A DNA stretch of 38,546 bases from a virus. The DNA is taken from positions 1 to 38,546 of the IMG/VR virus record IMGVR_UViG_3300038701_001190, one strand, 5' to 3'. The translations under genes were made by a program, and so were the position numbers. This document shows positions 1-8,769 of this stretch, in pieces (the first letter of the stretch is position 1; each line of letters begins with the position of its first letter). The notes beneath the pieces are model-generated. The model had not been told where the DNA came from. It ran no database searches and worked only from the letters and a program-made list of their open reading frames with translations.

Positions 1-2
1 AG

Positions 3-128
3 CTCTACGCGGGTGAGAACCAGGTCGATGCTTACGTAGGTGCAGGATATGCGCGAAGCGATGCTGCGGCGTCCAAGTTGGCAAAGAATGGCAAAGTTCA
101 GGCCCGCCTCGCAGAACTACAGGAACGG
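3..128 (+). repeat. Terminal redundancy, left copy
   Basis: Bases 3-128 are identical to 38418-38543 (126 bases). This is what an assembler leaves at the ends of a circular or circularly permuted molecule. Bases 1-2 differ from 38416-38417. The repeat is inside the small terminase gene, an unlikely place for a physical terminal repeat. Confidence 0.9.
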
Positions 129-362
129 GGCCAGCGCATGACGGACATGACCAAGGAGCGGCTGACCGAGATGCTGCTCCAGGATCGTGACGACGCGCGG
201 AAGAACAACCAGTTCGCAGCGGCCATCAGTGCGGTGGAGAAGGTGGGCAAGCTGCATGGGTTGTTCGTGGAGAAGTCAGAGAACGTCAACCGCAACTACG
301 TCATCAGCGACGAACCCGAGAGCGGCACGGACGATTGGCTGAATTCGCACGCCCCGAACTGA
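3..362 (+). CDS. terS: Terminase small subunit (C-terminal 119 of 132 residues)
   Basis: DNA-recognition subunit of the packaging motor. The reading frame is open from base 3 and continues the ORF that starts at 38379, because bases 3-128 repeat 38418-38543; the joined protein is 132 residues. The N-terminal part (KWEAFAQGLYAGENQVDAY, then GYARSDAAASKLAKN) is the helix-turn-helix layout of phage small terminases that scan for AYV.AGY-type motifs, followed by a helical oligomerisation region and an acidic tail. It overlaps the large terminase by 28 bases, as is usual for this pair. An ATG at 78 would give only a truncated product and is not the true start. Confidence 0.9.
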   Translation, partial: LYAGENQVDAYVGAGYARSDAAASKLAKNGKVQARLAELQERGQRMTDMTKERLTEMLLQDRDDARKNNQFAAAISAVEKVGKLHGLFVEKSENVNRNYVISDEPESGTDDWLNSHAPN

Positions 363-1795
363 TCTGGTGGCCACAGTCAGGCCCACAGGCGGCATTGGTC
401 AAGTGTCCCGTCTTCGAGATCATGTATGGCGGCGCACGCGGCGGTGGCAAGACAGACGGCATGCTCGGCAAGTTCGCCATCAAGGCAGGCAGATACGGCG
501 AGCACTGCATCGGGGTTTTCTTCAGGCGGACACGTGAAGACCTCAAGGAAGCCGTGGAGCGGTCCAAGCAGATATATGGGCCATTGGGGGCCAAGCTGGT
601 CAGTGAGCGTCAATGGCGCTTCCCTAACGGCGCTCGGCTGAAGTTCGAGTATCTGGACAGGGACAAGGACGCGGACAACTACCAGGGCCACAGCTACACC
701 GACGTGTTCATGGAGGAACTGACCCACTGGCCTGACCCGACGCCGGTCAACAAGCTGAAGGCGACATTGCGGTCTGCGCATGGTGTGCCGTGCCAGTTCC
801 ACGCGACGTGCAACCCTGGCGGTCCCGGCCACCTGTGGGTGAAGGAACGCTACATCGACCCGGCCCCGAAGGGCTGGAAGATACTGACAGAGGAATTCGA
901 GAACCCGTTCGACGGCACGGTGCAGACGCTTGAGCGGGTATTCATCCCGTCCCGGCTGACGGACAACCGGCTCTTGCTGGACAGCGACCCGATGTACGTC
1001 GCCAAGCTTCAACAGTCCGGTTCCAAGGAACTGGTCCGGGCATGGCTTGAGGGCGATTGGGACATTGTTGTCGGGGCGTTCTTCGACTGCTGGAACGAAT
1101 GGAAGGCACGGGGTGGACTGGTCAAGCCATTCACCATCCCCAAGCACTGGGTGCGGTTCAGAAGCTTTGATTGGGGGTCTGCACGGCCCTTCTCTGTCGG
1201 CTGGTGGGCTGTTGCTTCCGAGCATTACGAGCCGCTGAACATACCGACAGGGGCGTTGATCCGATACCGGGAATGGTACGGGGCATCAAAGGCCAACGTG
1301 GGCCTGAAGCTGGATGCGGAACAGGTGGCGGACGGCATATCCGAGCGGACCCCGGAACAGATTGACTACTCGGTAGCAGATCCGGCCATCTTCTCCGTGG
1401 ACGGCGGTCCTTCCATTGCGGAACGGATGGCCCGTCGCGGTGTTGCATTCCGCAGGGGTGACAACAGGCGGGTTGGCAAGCTGGGTCATGGGATCGGCTG
1501 GGACCAAGTGCGGTCACGCTTCGTCGGTGACGACAGGCCGATGATGTACGTGTTCGACACCTGCACCGACTTCGTGCGGACGATGCCTGCCCTGCAACAT
1601 GACGAACTGAGACCTGAAGACGTTGATACGGACGGCGAGGACCACGTGGCGGACGAGGTTCGCTATGCATGCATGTCGCGCCCATGGACACGGGCGCTGC
1701 CTGACAAGCCGATGGATGCAGTGGTAAAGGCATCCCGGCCCCCGACGTTCAACGAGATGCTGGAACGCAGCAGAAGGAGACGGGCGAATGTGTGA
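335..1795 (+). CDS. terL: Terminase large subunit (packaging ATPase and nuclease)
   Basis: Powers DNA packaging into the procapsid and cuts the concatemer. It shows a Walker A motif GGARGGGKT at residues 32-40, a Walker B-like VFMEEL about 95 residues later, and the C-terminal RNase H-fold nuclease signatures SFDWGSARPF, VADPAIF and HVADEVRYACM, giving the acidic metal-binding residues. At 486 residues it has normal length. The start is TTG at 335, inside the end of the small subunit gene; an ATG start is not available upstream of the Walker A motif without losing conserved sequence. It sits between terS and portal as in most tailed phages. Confidence 0.97.
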   Translation: MAEFARPELIWWPQSGPQAALVKCPVFEIMYGGARGGGKTDGMLGKFAIKAGRYGEHCIGVFFRRTREDLKEAVERSKQIYGPLGAKLVSERQWRFPNGARLKFEYLDRDKDADNYQGHSYTDVFMEELTHWPDPTPVNKLKATLRSAHGVPCQFHATCNPGGPGHLWVKERYIDPAPKGWKILTEEFENPFDGTVQTLERVFIPSRLTDNRLLLDSDPMYVAKLQQSGSKELVRAWLEGDWDIVVGAFFDCWNEWKARGGLVKPFTIPKHWVRFRSFDWGSARPFSVGWWAVASEHYEPLNIPTGALIRYREWYGASKANVGLKLDAEQVADGISERTPEQIDYSVADPAIFSVDGGPSIAERMARRGVAFRRGDNRRVGKLGHGIGWDQVRSRFVGDDRPMMYVFDTCTDFVRTMPALQHDELRPEDVDTDGEDHVADEVRYACMSRPWTRALPDKPMDAVVKASRPPTFNEMLERSRRRRANV

Positions 1796-1803
1796 TGGTG
1801 TGA

Positions 1804-3987
1804 ATGACCACTGAACAGGTCGAACGTCCCGAACAGATGGAGAAGACGCCCGATGGGTTGGCGCGCCGCTGGATGCAGGAAATCGACGACGCATCGAAGC
1901 GCGAACGCGGCTGGCGCAGGGACGCGGTAACGACCGAGGAGGTCTACTCCGACGAAAAGGGGGCGGAACGGTTCAACATCCTGTTTTCGAACACTGCCAC
2001 GCTGGCCCCGGCGCTCATCAACTCCACGCCCCGGCCCGATGTGCGGAGGCGGTTCAGGGACAAGGACCCGGTGGGCAAGGCTGTCTCGGAAATCCTTGAG
2101 CGCGCGCTGTCCTACTCGGTCGATTCCTACGACTTCATGGACACGATGGATCAGGTCATTCTGGACTACCTGTTGCCCGGTCGCGGTATTGCCCGTGTGC
2201 GCTACGTCCCGACCTACGGCGACCCCGTGAAGGAACGGATTGCGATCCAGGCGGACACCCCCGATGCGCTGATGGACGATGAAGACGCATACATGGAGGG
2301 GGAGGAATACGAGCCGGTTGTCCACGAGGAAGCCGTGTGCGAACACGTGCAGTGGGATGACTTCCGTATCCTCGGCGACGTGCGGTCCTGGAACGATGTT
2401 CCGGCCATCGCCTTCCGCCACCGGATGACCCGCAAGCAGCTTGTGGCCGAGTTCGGTGAAATTGGCTCTGAAGTGCCGCTGAACGATTCCGCCCGCGAGA
2501 ACGGCGAGGACAAGCCGCGCGAGGAAATGACCCAGAAGGCGGAGATCTGGGAAGTATGGGACAAGGACAACCTGCGTGTTCTGTTCGTGACACAGGGCTT
2601 CAACAAGCCGCTGGACGTGCGCGAAGACCCGCTGGGTCTCAATGGCTTCTTTCCTGTCCCGCGCCCGCTGGTATCTGTGCCGAAACCGCGCAGCATGGTG
2701 CCGAAGCCGGAATACTTCATCTACAAGGCGCAGGCTGACGAACTGAACAAGATTTCCGCCCGGATCATCCGGCTGACGGACGCCATCAAGGCGCGCGGCA
2801 TCTACAATCCCGTGCTGGGTGACAACCTGTCCCGGCTGACCGACAACAGCGACGACGCCATTCTTCAGCCTGCGGACAAGGAAGCGGTTAACCAGCTTTT
2901 CTCGATGACGAGTCAGGTGGACTTCCAGAAACAGGTCTGGTGGATGCCCATCGACATGCTGGCGGCTGTCATGTTGCAGCTTCTCCAGCAGCGGGACCAG
3001 ATCAAGCAGACGATCTACGAAATCACGGGCATTTCCGACATTCTTCGGGGCGCATCGAACGCACAGGAAACGGCCTCGGCACAGCGGATCAAGGCACAGT
3101 TCGGCTCACTGAGGCTGAAGCGGCGGCAGTCGGACGTGCAGCGGTTCATCCGTGACCTGTTCCGGCTCAAGGCGGAGATATTCGCGGAGCAGTTTGACCC
3201 GGAAACCCTGTCCGTGATGACCGGCATTGAACTGCCGACCGAGCAGGAAAAGGCGATGGCGCAACAGGCCGTCCAGGCGTTCGAACAGCAGAAGATGGTT
3301 ATGGGGCAGATGCAGCAGCAGGGAATGCCGCTACCGCCCGAAGCACAACAGCAGGTGCAGCAGTACCAGCAGCAGGCCGAACAGGCGCAGGAAGTGCTCA
3401 AGAAGCCGTCATGGGAACAGGTCATGCAGGTCATGCGTGACGACCTTCTGCGCGGCTACAAGATCGACGTGGAGACCGATTCCACCATCGAGGCGGACGA
3501 AGCATACGACCAGCGCAGTCTGGCGGAACTCTACAAGGGCATCGGCGACTTCTCCGCGACGGTCGGGCCGCTGGTTCAGCAGGGCGCGCTGCCGTTGGGT
3601 GCCTTCAAGGCCATGCTCGTGTCCGCTGCCCGCAAGTTCAAGATGGGCCGTCAGGTCGAGGACGAACTGGAACAGATTCCCGACCAGCCGCCACAGCAGC
3701 AGAACCCGGATGCGGAAGCCGCAAAGGTCGAGGCCGAGAAGGCCAAGCTTGATCTTCAGATGAAGCAGGCCGAAGCGCAGATGCGGACGCAGAAGATGGA
3801 GGAGAACGCGGCCCATGAGCGCCAGCGCCTTCAGATGGACATGCAGCGCATGCAGGCCGAGGCGGCGAACGATCAGGCCGAACTGGCCATCAAGCGCGAG
3901 GAACTGTCGCTGAAGCAGGCCGAGCTTGGCTTGAAGCGGCAGGAAATGCAGATGCGCTACGAGGAAGCCAATGAGACCAACGAGTAG
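1804..3987 (+). CDS. Portal protein, P22-like
   Basis: Forms the dodecameric ring at one capsid vertex through which DNA enters and leaves. At 727 residues it has the size of the long P22-type portals (about 725) rather than the 400-500 residues of HK97-type ones. The N-terminal two thirds carry the portal core (WRRDAVTTEEVYSDEKG, LFSNTATLAPALINSTP); the last third is rich in Gln, Glu and Ala and should form a long helical barrel or coiled coil (about residues 590-727). It begins nine bases after terL and is followed by an overlapping small gene. The P22-like length fits the podovirus tail genes downstream. Confidence 0.93.
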   Translation: MTTEQVERPEQMEKTPDGLARRWMQEIDDASKRERGWRRDAVTTEEVYSDEKGAERFNILFSNTATLAPALINSTPRPDVRRRFRDKDPVGKAVSEILERALSYSVDSYDFMDTMDQVILDYLLPGRGIARVRYVPTYGDPVKERIAIQADTPDALMDDEDAYMEGEEYEPVVHEEAVCEHVQWDDFRILGDVRSWNDVPAIAFRHRMTRKQLVAEFGEIGSEVPLNDSARENGEDKPREEMTQKAEIWEVWDKDNLRVLFVTQGFNKPLDVREDPLGLNGFFPVPRPLVSVPKPRSMVPKPEYFIYKAQADELNKISARIIRLTDAIKARGIYNPVLGDNLSRLTDNSDDAILQPADKEAVNQLFSMTSQVDFQKQVWWMPIDMLAAVMLQLLQQRDQIKQTIYEITGISDILRGASNAQETASAQRIKAQFGSLRLKRRQSDVQRFIRDLFRLKAEIFAEQFDPETLSVMTGIELPTEQEKAMAQQAVQAFEQQKMVMGQMQQQGMPLPPEAQQQVQQYQQQAEQAQEVLKKPSWEQVMQVMRDDLLRGYKIDVETDSTIEADEAYDQRSLAELYKGIGDFSATVGPLVQQGALPLGAFKAMLVSAARKFKMGRQVEDELEQIPDQPPQQQNPDAEAAKVEAEKAKLDLQMKQAEAQMRTQKMEENAAHERQRLQMDMQRMQAEAANDQAELAIKREELSLKQAELGLKRQEMQMRYEEANETNE

Positions 3988-4198
3988 GTTCAACAAGCAG
4001 ACCGGCGAGTGGGAGCCATACGACGACCCCGCACCGCGTCCGGGCCTGACGGTGATCCGTGACCTGCCAGAGTACGTTTCGCCCCTGAGTGAGCCGGGCA
4101 AGCCGCCCGTGGTGATTGATGGCCGCAGACAGCGGCGTGAAGAACTTCGCCGGAACAATCTGCGCGAGGTCGATCCGTCCGAATGGAGAGCTAAATGA
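3971..4198 (+). CDS. Small conserved virion-operon protein, unknown function
   Basis: A 75-residue, proline- and arginine-rich protein starting MRPTSRFNKQTGEWEPYDD. It overlaps the portal end by 17 bases and its own stop shares ATGA with the scaffold start, so it is translationally coupled on both sides. The start has a purine-rich AGGAAG upstream, within the portal reading frame. No catalytic motif or membrane segment is visible. Short basic proteins in this position occur between portal and scaffold in many podovirus-like genomes, but I cannot assign a function. Confidence 0.75.
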   Translation: MRPTSRFNKQTGEWEPYDDPAPRPGLTVIRDLPEYVSPLSEPGKPPVVIDGRRQRREELRRNNLREVDPSEWRAK

Positions 4199-5220
4199 CC
4201 GATGAAATGAAGGCGGGTGACAGCCCGTTTCGTGCGTCCATGGCCGCAGCCTTCGATGAGATCGAGGCGCGGGACGATGCCGTTGAGGCGGCGAAGGAAG
4301 AGATTGAAGCGGTTGAGGAAGCTCCCGCTGATGACGAGATTGAGCAGGGTGCAAGCCCGGACGAGGAAGACCACGCCGACGGAGAAGCCGAACAGCCTGA
4401 CGGGGCTGACGCGGTTGAACCCCCGGACCACTGGTCAGCGGAAGAGCGGGAACGCTTCAACGCCATTTCCGACCCCGAGGCGCGCCGGATGGTGCTTGAT
4501 GTACGCCAGTCCATCGAACGCGGCTACAACCGCAAGTTTGAAGACCTGGCAGAGGAACGGCGACAACTGTCTGAATGGGACAAGGTGTTCGAGCCGGTTG
4601 ACAGTGACCTGAAGTTGGCGGGCGTTTCGCGTTCGCAGGCTGTCCAGCGTCTGTTGACGGCACAGCAGGTTCTCGAGAAGACCCCGGAACAAGGCATCCG
4701 GTGGCTCGCGCAGCAGTACGGCGTTGACCTCAACAACATGAACCCGGCCCCTCACGAGGAGGTCGACCCCCAATATGCCGGTCTGCAACAGAAGATCGGT
4801 TCCATCGAATCCACGGTGAACGGCTTCCTGACCCAGCAGCAGCAGGCGCAGGTACAGGCCGTTCAGCAGCAGATTGAGCAGTTCAAGTCCGCAACGGACG
4901 CGAACGGCAATCCGCTGCATCCGCACTTCGACAAGGTGCAGGCGCACATGGCCGCTCTCGCAGAGAAGCAGCCCGGTGCCGACCTTGACGCCCTTTACGA
5001 CCAGGCCGTCTACGCCCACCCCGAAACCCGTGCAGCGATGCTGACGGAACGGGAGAAGGCGGCGAAGGCCGAAGCGGAGAAGGCGGCGAAGGAAAAGGCC
5101 CGAAAGGCCCGGAACGCCTCAACGCCCAAGGGCGGCAGCGGCGGGAAGGAAGCCCCCAGGGGCCGAACCATGCGGGAGACGATGGAACTGGCTTATGAGG
5201 CATCACAGACCGGCTCCTGA
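4195..5220 (+). CDS. Scaffolding-type capsid assembly protein
   Basis: At 341 residues this is highly charged: the N-terminal 80 residues are strongly acidic (runs of Glu and Asp), the middle is Gln-rich helical sequence, and the C-terminus is a Lys/Ala/Glu coiled coil followed by a basic Gly-rich tail. This composition and the position directly before the major capsid gene are what phage scaffolding proteins show. Scaffolds assemble the procapsid and leave before or during packaging. There is no protease motif, so removal by exit rather than self-cleavage is likely. The role is inferred from position and composition, not from a catalytic signature. Confidence 0.82.
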   Translation: MTDEMKAGDSPFRASMAAAFDEIEARDDAVEAAKEEIEAVEEAPADDEIEQGASPDEEDHADGEAEQPDGADAVEPPDHWSAEERERFNAISDPEARRMVLDVRQSIERGYNRKFEDLAEERRQLSEWDKVFEPVDSDLKLAGVSRSQAVQRLLTAQQVLEKTPEQGIRWLAQQYGVDLNNMNPAPHEEVDPQYAGLQQKIGSIESTVNGFLTQQQQAQVQAVQQQIEQFKSATDANGNPLHPHFDKVQAHMAALAEKQPGADLDALYDQAVYAHPETRAAMLTEREKAAKAEAEKAAKEKARKARNASTPKGGSGGKEAPRGRTMRETMELAYEASQTGS

Positions 5221-5234
5221 CATGGAGCAAGCTG

Positions 5235-6185
5235 ATGGCATCCCCCAACAGCACGTTCACCGAAATGGTGACGACCACGCTTCGCAACCATCCGAGCGCT
5301 GTTTACGACAATGTCACGAACAACAACGCTCTCTTCGCCCGGTTGCGCAAGCGCGGCAAGATCAAGCGTCTCAGCGGCGGCTATGAAATCGTCCGTCCGC
5401 TGGACTATGCCGAGAACTCGACCTTCCAGTGGTATGACGGCTACGAGACTCTGAATGTCGGTCAGTCCGATGTTCTGTCTGCGGCCAAGTACGATTGGAA
5501 GCAGGCTGCGGTCAACGTCGTGGCCTCCGGTCGCGAACTCCGCATGAACATGGGCAAGGAACAGATCATCGATCTGGCCGAAGCCCGGACCACGAACGCC
5601 ATGCGGACCATGGCCAACAAGGTTTCCGAGGGCATCTACTCCGATGGTACGGGGTCGGGGTCCAAGGAAATCGGTGGGCTGGATCTTCTGATTCAGACCG
5701 ATGGCCTGGGTACGGTCGGCGGTATCAACGCCTCGGCCAACTCGTTCTGGGCCAACCAGTTCAAGGACGGCGGCACCATCACCACGACCAACATCAAGGG
5801 TTCGATGAACGAACTCTGGCTGGACTGCGTCCGTGGTGCTGACAAGCCCGACCTGATCTGTTCGTCCAACGAGATCTTCAACACGTTCTGGAACTCGTTG
5901 CAGGATCTGCAGCGGTATGCCAGTGCGGATGAAGGTGTCGCGGGCTTCACGTCGCTGAAGTTCGTCACGGCGGACGTGATTCACGACGGCGGCAGCGGCA
6001 TCACCGCGAACCGCATGTTCTTCCTCAACACGAACTACATGGAACTCGTGGTCCACCGCGACGCCGACATGTCCGTGCAGGAAGACAAGGTGTCGTTCAA
6101 CCAGGATGCGACGGCAATTCCCATCCTGTTCATGGGCAATCTCTGCGTGAGCAATCGTGCTCGCCAGGGCGTGCTCTTTACCTGA
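5235..6185 (+). CDS. Major capsid protein
   Basis: A 316-residue capsid subunit, probably HK97-fold. It starts at ATG 5235, preceded by GGAG. Recognisable features are the N-terminal ATTLRNHPSAVYDNVTNNNALFARL-type helix region (split here as TTTLRNHPSAVYDN and NNNALFARL), the GGYEIVRPLDY segment, the long spine helix (DLAEARTTNAMRTMANKV) and the C-terminal strands ending in GNLCVSNRARQGVLFT. It follows scaffold and precedes a small capsid-associated gene, the usual order. No prohead protease gene was found nearby, consistent with a P22-like assembly path that uses a separate scaffold. Confidence 0.93.
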   Translation: MASPNSTFTEMVTTTLRNHPSAVYDNVTNNNALFARLRKRGKIKRLSGGYEIVRPLDYAENSTFQWYDGYETLNVGQSDVLSAAKYDWKQAAVNVVASGRELRMNMGKEQIIDLAEARTTNAMRTMANKVSEGIYSDGTGSGSKEIGGLDLLIQTDGLGTVGGINASANSFWANQFKDGGTITTTNIKGSMNELWLDCVRGADKPDLICSSNEIFNTFWNSLQDLQRYASADEGVAGFTSLKFVTADVIHDGGSGITANRMFFLNTNYMELVVHRDADMSVQEDKVSFNQDATAIPILFMGNLCVSNRARQGVLFT

Positions 6186-6195
6186 GGAGGCTGAC

Positions 6196-6684
6196 ATGGC
6201 GATTATCAATGGCGTCATCGGCGGTCATCCCGACTTCACGGTGGCTTCGACCGAACAGGACCGGCGCTTTGCCCTTGGCGATCATGCCATCGGCGACGAC
6301 GGGTCCATGTGGGTCTACTGCGAGGCGGACGAGGCTCTGGAAGCCTTCGATGCCGTGCAGATTGCCTCGGATTGGGGCATGCAGGCGGTCGATACCACGG
6401 CCACCGCGAATGCCTTCGGCCTGTGGGTCGGCGTGGTCCCGGTTGCATTCGCATCCGGCGACTATGGCTGGGTGCAGCGTTCGGGCATCGCGACCGTGAA
6501 TGTCAAGACCAACTGCTCGGCGACCACGCAGCTCAACAGCTCGAATGTCACCGGGTATCTGGACGATGACCAGACCACGGGTGCGGAGAACATTGACGGC
6601 ATCGTGACGTTTGCAACGATCACGGCGTCGGCTTCGACCTCCGCCATCCTGAACTTCCCCGTTGTGGGGACCACACTCGCGTGA
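6196..6684 (+). CDS. Probable capsid decoration or stabilising protein
   Basis: A 162-residue protein that begins at ATG 6196 behind a strong GAGGAGG site; an upstream in-frame ATG at 6157 lies inside the capsid gene and lacks this site. It is beta-rich with small polar residues, has few charges, and contains repeated Thr/Ser/Ala stretches. It ends by sharing GTGA with the next gene. Small proteins of this kind placed directly after the capsid gene in phages are usually head decoration or cement proteins. The assignment rests on position and composition. Confidence 0.7.
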   Translation: MAIINGVIGGHPDFTVASTEQDRRFALGDHAIGDDGSMWVYCEADEALEAFDAVQIASDWGMQAVDTTATANAFGLWVGVVPVAFASGDYGWVQRSGIATVNVKTNCSATTQLNSSNVTGYLDDDQTTGAENIDGIVTFATITASASTSAILNFPVVGTTLA

Positions 6685-7505
6685 GTGGGCAGGTGGGGGC
6701 AGTGGAAACGCTGCCCCTATCCCGCTTTGCGGGTCAGAAGGTTGTCAGGAACGACAAGGGCCGCGTCCTGTTCAACATCATGGTCAACTCGGCCCGCGAT
6801 CTGCCATGGCTCTACGGACAGATGCCCCCGCGTGACGGTGAAGTCCTGTTCGTGGCCAACGCCCCCTCTGTCAAGGGGTCCATATCCACCATCCGCCGCA
6901 AGCAGAAGAAGGGCGCGAAGGTATGGGCCGTCAACGGGGCGCATGACTACCTCATTTCCAAGGGAATCATCCCGGATGCAGCGGGCTTCTGTGACCCGGC
7001 TGACAGGATGCCGACTGTTGTCACGAAGCTGAACGACCGGACGGTGTACCTTGTCGCCTCGTGCTGCTCGCCGGGGTTCTTCGACCACTTGCAGGGCCGT
7101 CAGACCATTCTCTGGCACATGAACAACGAATTCGGTGAGGAAGACCTGGTGCGCCGCCTTGGCCTGAAATACGGCAAGAAGGGCGAAGTCTTCTCCGGCG
7201 GGTCAACCTGTATGCTCAGGCTCCCGTCACTGGCCTATTACCGGGGCTATCGGAAGTTCCATTTCTACGGCGTGGATTCATCTTTCGAGGGGCCGTCGCA
7301 TATCAACCGCGACGACACGGACCTGTTCGGGACGATCTTCCATGTCGAATGCAACGGGCGGACGTTTCGGACCAACATCCCCCTTGCAAGGCAGGTGGAG
7401 GAATTCGCGTTGCTGACGGAAATCCTCACCCGCAACGGCTGTTCCATCCAGGTGCATGGCAGCGGCCTTCTCCCCTATCGGTTCAGGCAAGCGAGGATCA
7501 GATGA
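6681..7505 (+). CDS. DUF115/MptE-like protein (possible sugar- or phosphate-transfer enzyme)
   Basis: A 274-residue protein starting at GTG 6681 (GTGA overlap). The segment VLFVANAPSVKGSI...KKGAKVWAVNGAHDYLISKGIIPDAAGFCDP, then GSTCMLRLPSLAYYRGYRKFHFYGVD, follows the pattern of the DUF115 family (6-hydroxymethylpterin pyrophosphokinase MptE and the flagellin-modifying motility accessory factors): a Rossmann-like strand with N-A/G-P-S, a substrate loop ending in D, and a final F/H-YG-DS strand. In cellular proteins this fold transfers pyrophosphate or nonulosonic sugars. Its place between capsid and head-tail adaptor genes is unusual for an enzyme and suggests it modifies a virion or cell-surface component. 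Family membership is by eye. Confidence 0.68.
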   Translation: MSGQVGAVETLPLSRFAGQKVVRNDKGRVLFNIMVNSARDLPWLYGQMPPRDGEVLFVANAPSVKGSISTIRRKQKKGAKVWAVNGAHDYLISKGIIPDAAGFCDPADRMPTVVTKLNDRTVYLVASCCSPGFFDHLQGRQTILWHMNNEFGEEDLVRRLGLKYGKKGEVFSGGSTCMLRLPSLAYYRGYRKFHFYGVDSSFEGPSHINRDDTDLFGTIFHVECNGRTFRTNIPLARQVEEFALLTEILTRNGCSIQVHGSGLLPYRFRQARIR

Positions 7506-8068
7506 GCGTTCGGATCAAGTTCATTCTCAAGTCCATTCAGGACGAGGCGAAGACCCGCGAGACCGGGGAACCTGTATGGGAAGACGTGGAATACATGTCC
7601 ATCCGCACCGACGAAAAATCGGAAATGTCCATGCGCGCGGATGACTGGTTCGCCAAGAAGGAACAGCAGATCCACAATTCCAATTCCATGGAAGACCGCG
7701 AGCGTCTGGAACAGGAAATGGAACGGGCGCGACGTGCGCGGGAGAAGTGGAAGCAGGGCAGGGAAGACGAGATCGACGGGCGTCCGCTGGACACATGGGG
7801 CCGCATGACGCCCGCCCTGAAGATGACGCTGAACTATCACAACATCTTCTCGGTCGAGGATCTGGCTGAGGCAAAGGACTCGATTGTATCGCGCATCCAC
7901 AACGGCATCCGCTTGCGGAACGAGGCGAAACAGTTGATCGACAACGAGCCGGACAAAATGGCAACCCAGCTTGCCGAGATGCAGGCGCAGATGGAGGCGT
8001 TGATGGCTGACAATGCAGAACTCAAGGCGGCGCTGGCCAAGAAGCCCGCCCGGAAAGCTGCCGCATGA
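7502..8068 (+). CDS. Virion-operon protein of unknown function with C-terminal coiled coil
   Basis: A 188-residue protein; start ATG 7502 shares ATGA with the stop of the preceding gene. An in-frame ATG at 7349 lies deep in that gene and is rejected. Residues 50-90 are dense in Arg and Glu (helical), a central segment PLDTWGRMTPALKMTLNYHN followed by IFSVEDLAEA resembles a helix-hairpin-like module, and residues 145-180 (LAEMQAQMEALMADNAELKAAL) form a coiled coil before a basic tail (KKPARKAAA). Head-to-tail region location suggests a structural or assembly role; no family was recognised. Confidence 0.78.
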   Translation: MSVRIKFILKSIQDEAKTRETGEPVWEDVEYMSIRTDEKSEMSMRADDWFAKKEQQIHNSNSMEDRERLEQEMERARRAREKWKQGREDEIDGRPLDTWGRMTPALKMTLNYHNIFSVEDLAEAKDSIVSRIHNGIRLRNEAKQLIDNEPDKMATQLAEMQAQMEALMADNAELKAALAKKPARKAAA

Positions 8069-8769
8069 CCCTTCTGACGGTCGTTCAGCATGTTGCGGAG
8101 GAACAGGGGCTGACGACGATTGCCGACGCCACGTCGGATTCGACCGACGCCGCGACCCTGCGCAGGCTGGTGAACGTCGAATGCAACGCCCTGTCACGCC
8201 GGTTCGACTGGTCCGCGCTACAGGCAGAACACACGTTCGCCACGGTGGCTTCAACGGCCTCCTACGCCCTGCCCACGGACTATCTGCGCATCATTCAGGA
8301 CACCGCGTGGAACCGCTCTGACTACTGGCGCGTCCGTGGGGCGACCTCCCCGCAGGAATGGCAGCTTCGGAAGTCCGGGCTGGTTACAGCGTCCATTCGT
8401 GACCGCTTCCGCATCAAGGGGACAGGGTCCACGTTCTTCATCGACCCGACCCCGGACGAAGCGCAGACGCTGGTGTTCGAGTACATCAGCAAGAACTGGT
8501 GTGTGGACGCAGATGATGCCTCGGCCAAGTCGGAGGCGACCAAGAACGGCGATACGTTCCTGTTTGACGAATACCTGATCGAGCGCGGCGTGACCTGGCG
8601 TTTCCTGTCAAGGCTCGGAATGCCCTACGCAGAAGAACGAAGCGAGTACGACCGCATGTACAACATGCTCGCGGCCTCAGACGCGGGCGGCAAGCCCACG
8701 CTGGACATGGCAGGGCCGTCCCGTTACCGGCCTGTCGGTATCCTGCCGGATGGTGGCTATGGGGATTGA
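8065..8769 (+). CDS. Head-tail adaptor (P22 gp4-like connector)
   Basis: A 234-residue protein overlapping the preceding stop by ATGA. The N-terminus (LLTVVQHVAEEQGL) and the segment VNVECNALSRRFDWSALQAEHTF, then YALPTDYLRIIQDT, match the mostly helical adaptor proteins that bind the portal bottom in P22- and SU10-type podoviruses. The adaptor lengthens the portal channel and receives the tail nozzle. The next gene, which overlaps it by 20 bases, looks like the matching nozzle/stabilisation protein, supporting the assignment. Confidence 0.8.
   Translation: MTLLTVVQHVAEEQGLTTIADATSDSTDAATLRRLVNVECNALSRRFDWSALQAEHTFATVASTASYALPTDYLRIIQDTAWNRSDYWRVRGATSPQEWQLRKSGLVTASIRDRFRIKGTGSTFFIDPTPDEAQTLVFEYISKNWCVDADDASAKSEATKNGDTFLFDEYLIERGVTWRFLSRLGMPYAEERSEYDRMYNMLAASDAGGKPTLDMAGPSRYRPVGILPDGGYGD

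Noticed and set aside
377-1225. Minus-strand 282-residue frame inside terL
   Set aside because: Shadow of a GC-rich gene; terL motifs are on the plus strand.
3409-4431. Minus-strand 340-residue Leu/Arg-rich frame opposite portal and scaffold
   Set aside because: Composition is the complement of Gln/Glu/Lys-rich coiled-coil coding; no start signal.
5193-6218. Minus-strand 341-residue frame opposite the capsid gene
   Set aside because: Exact complement of the capsid gene with no motif of its own.
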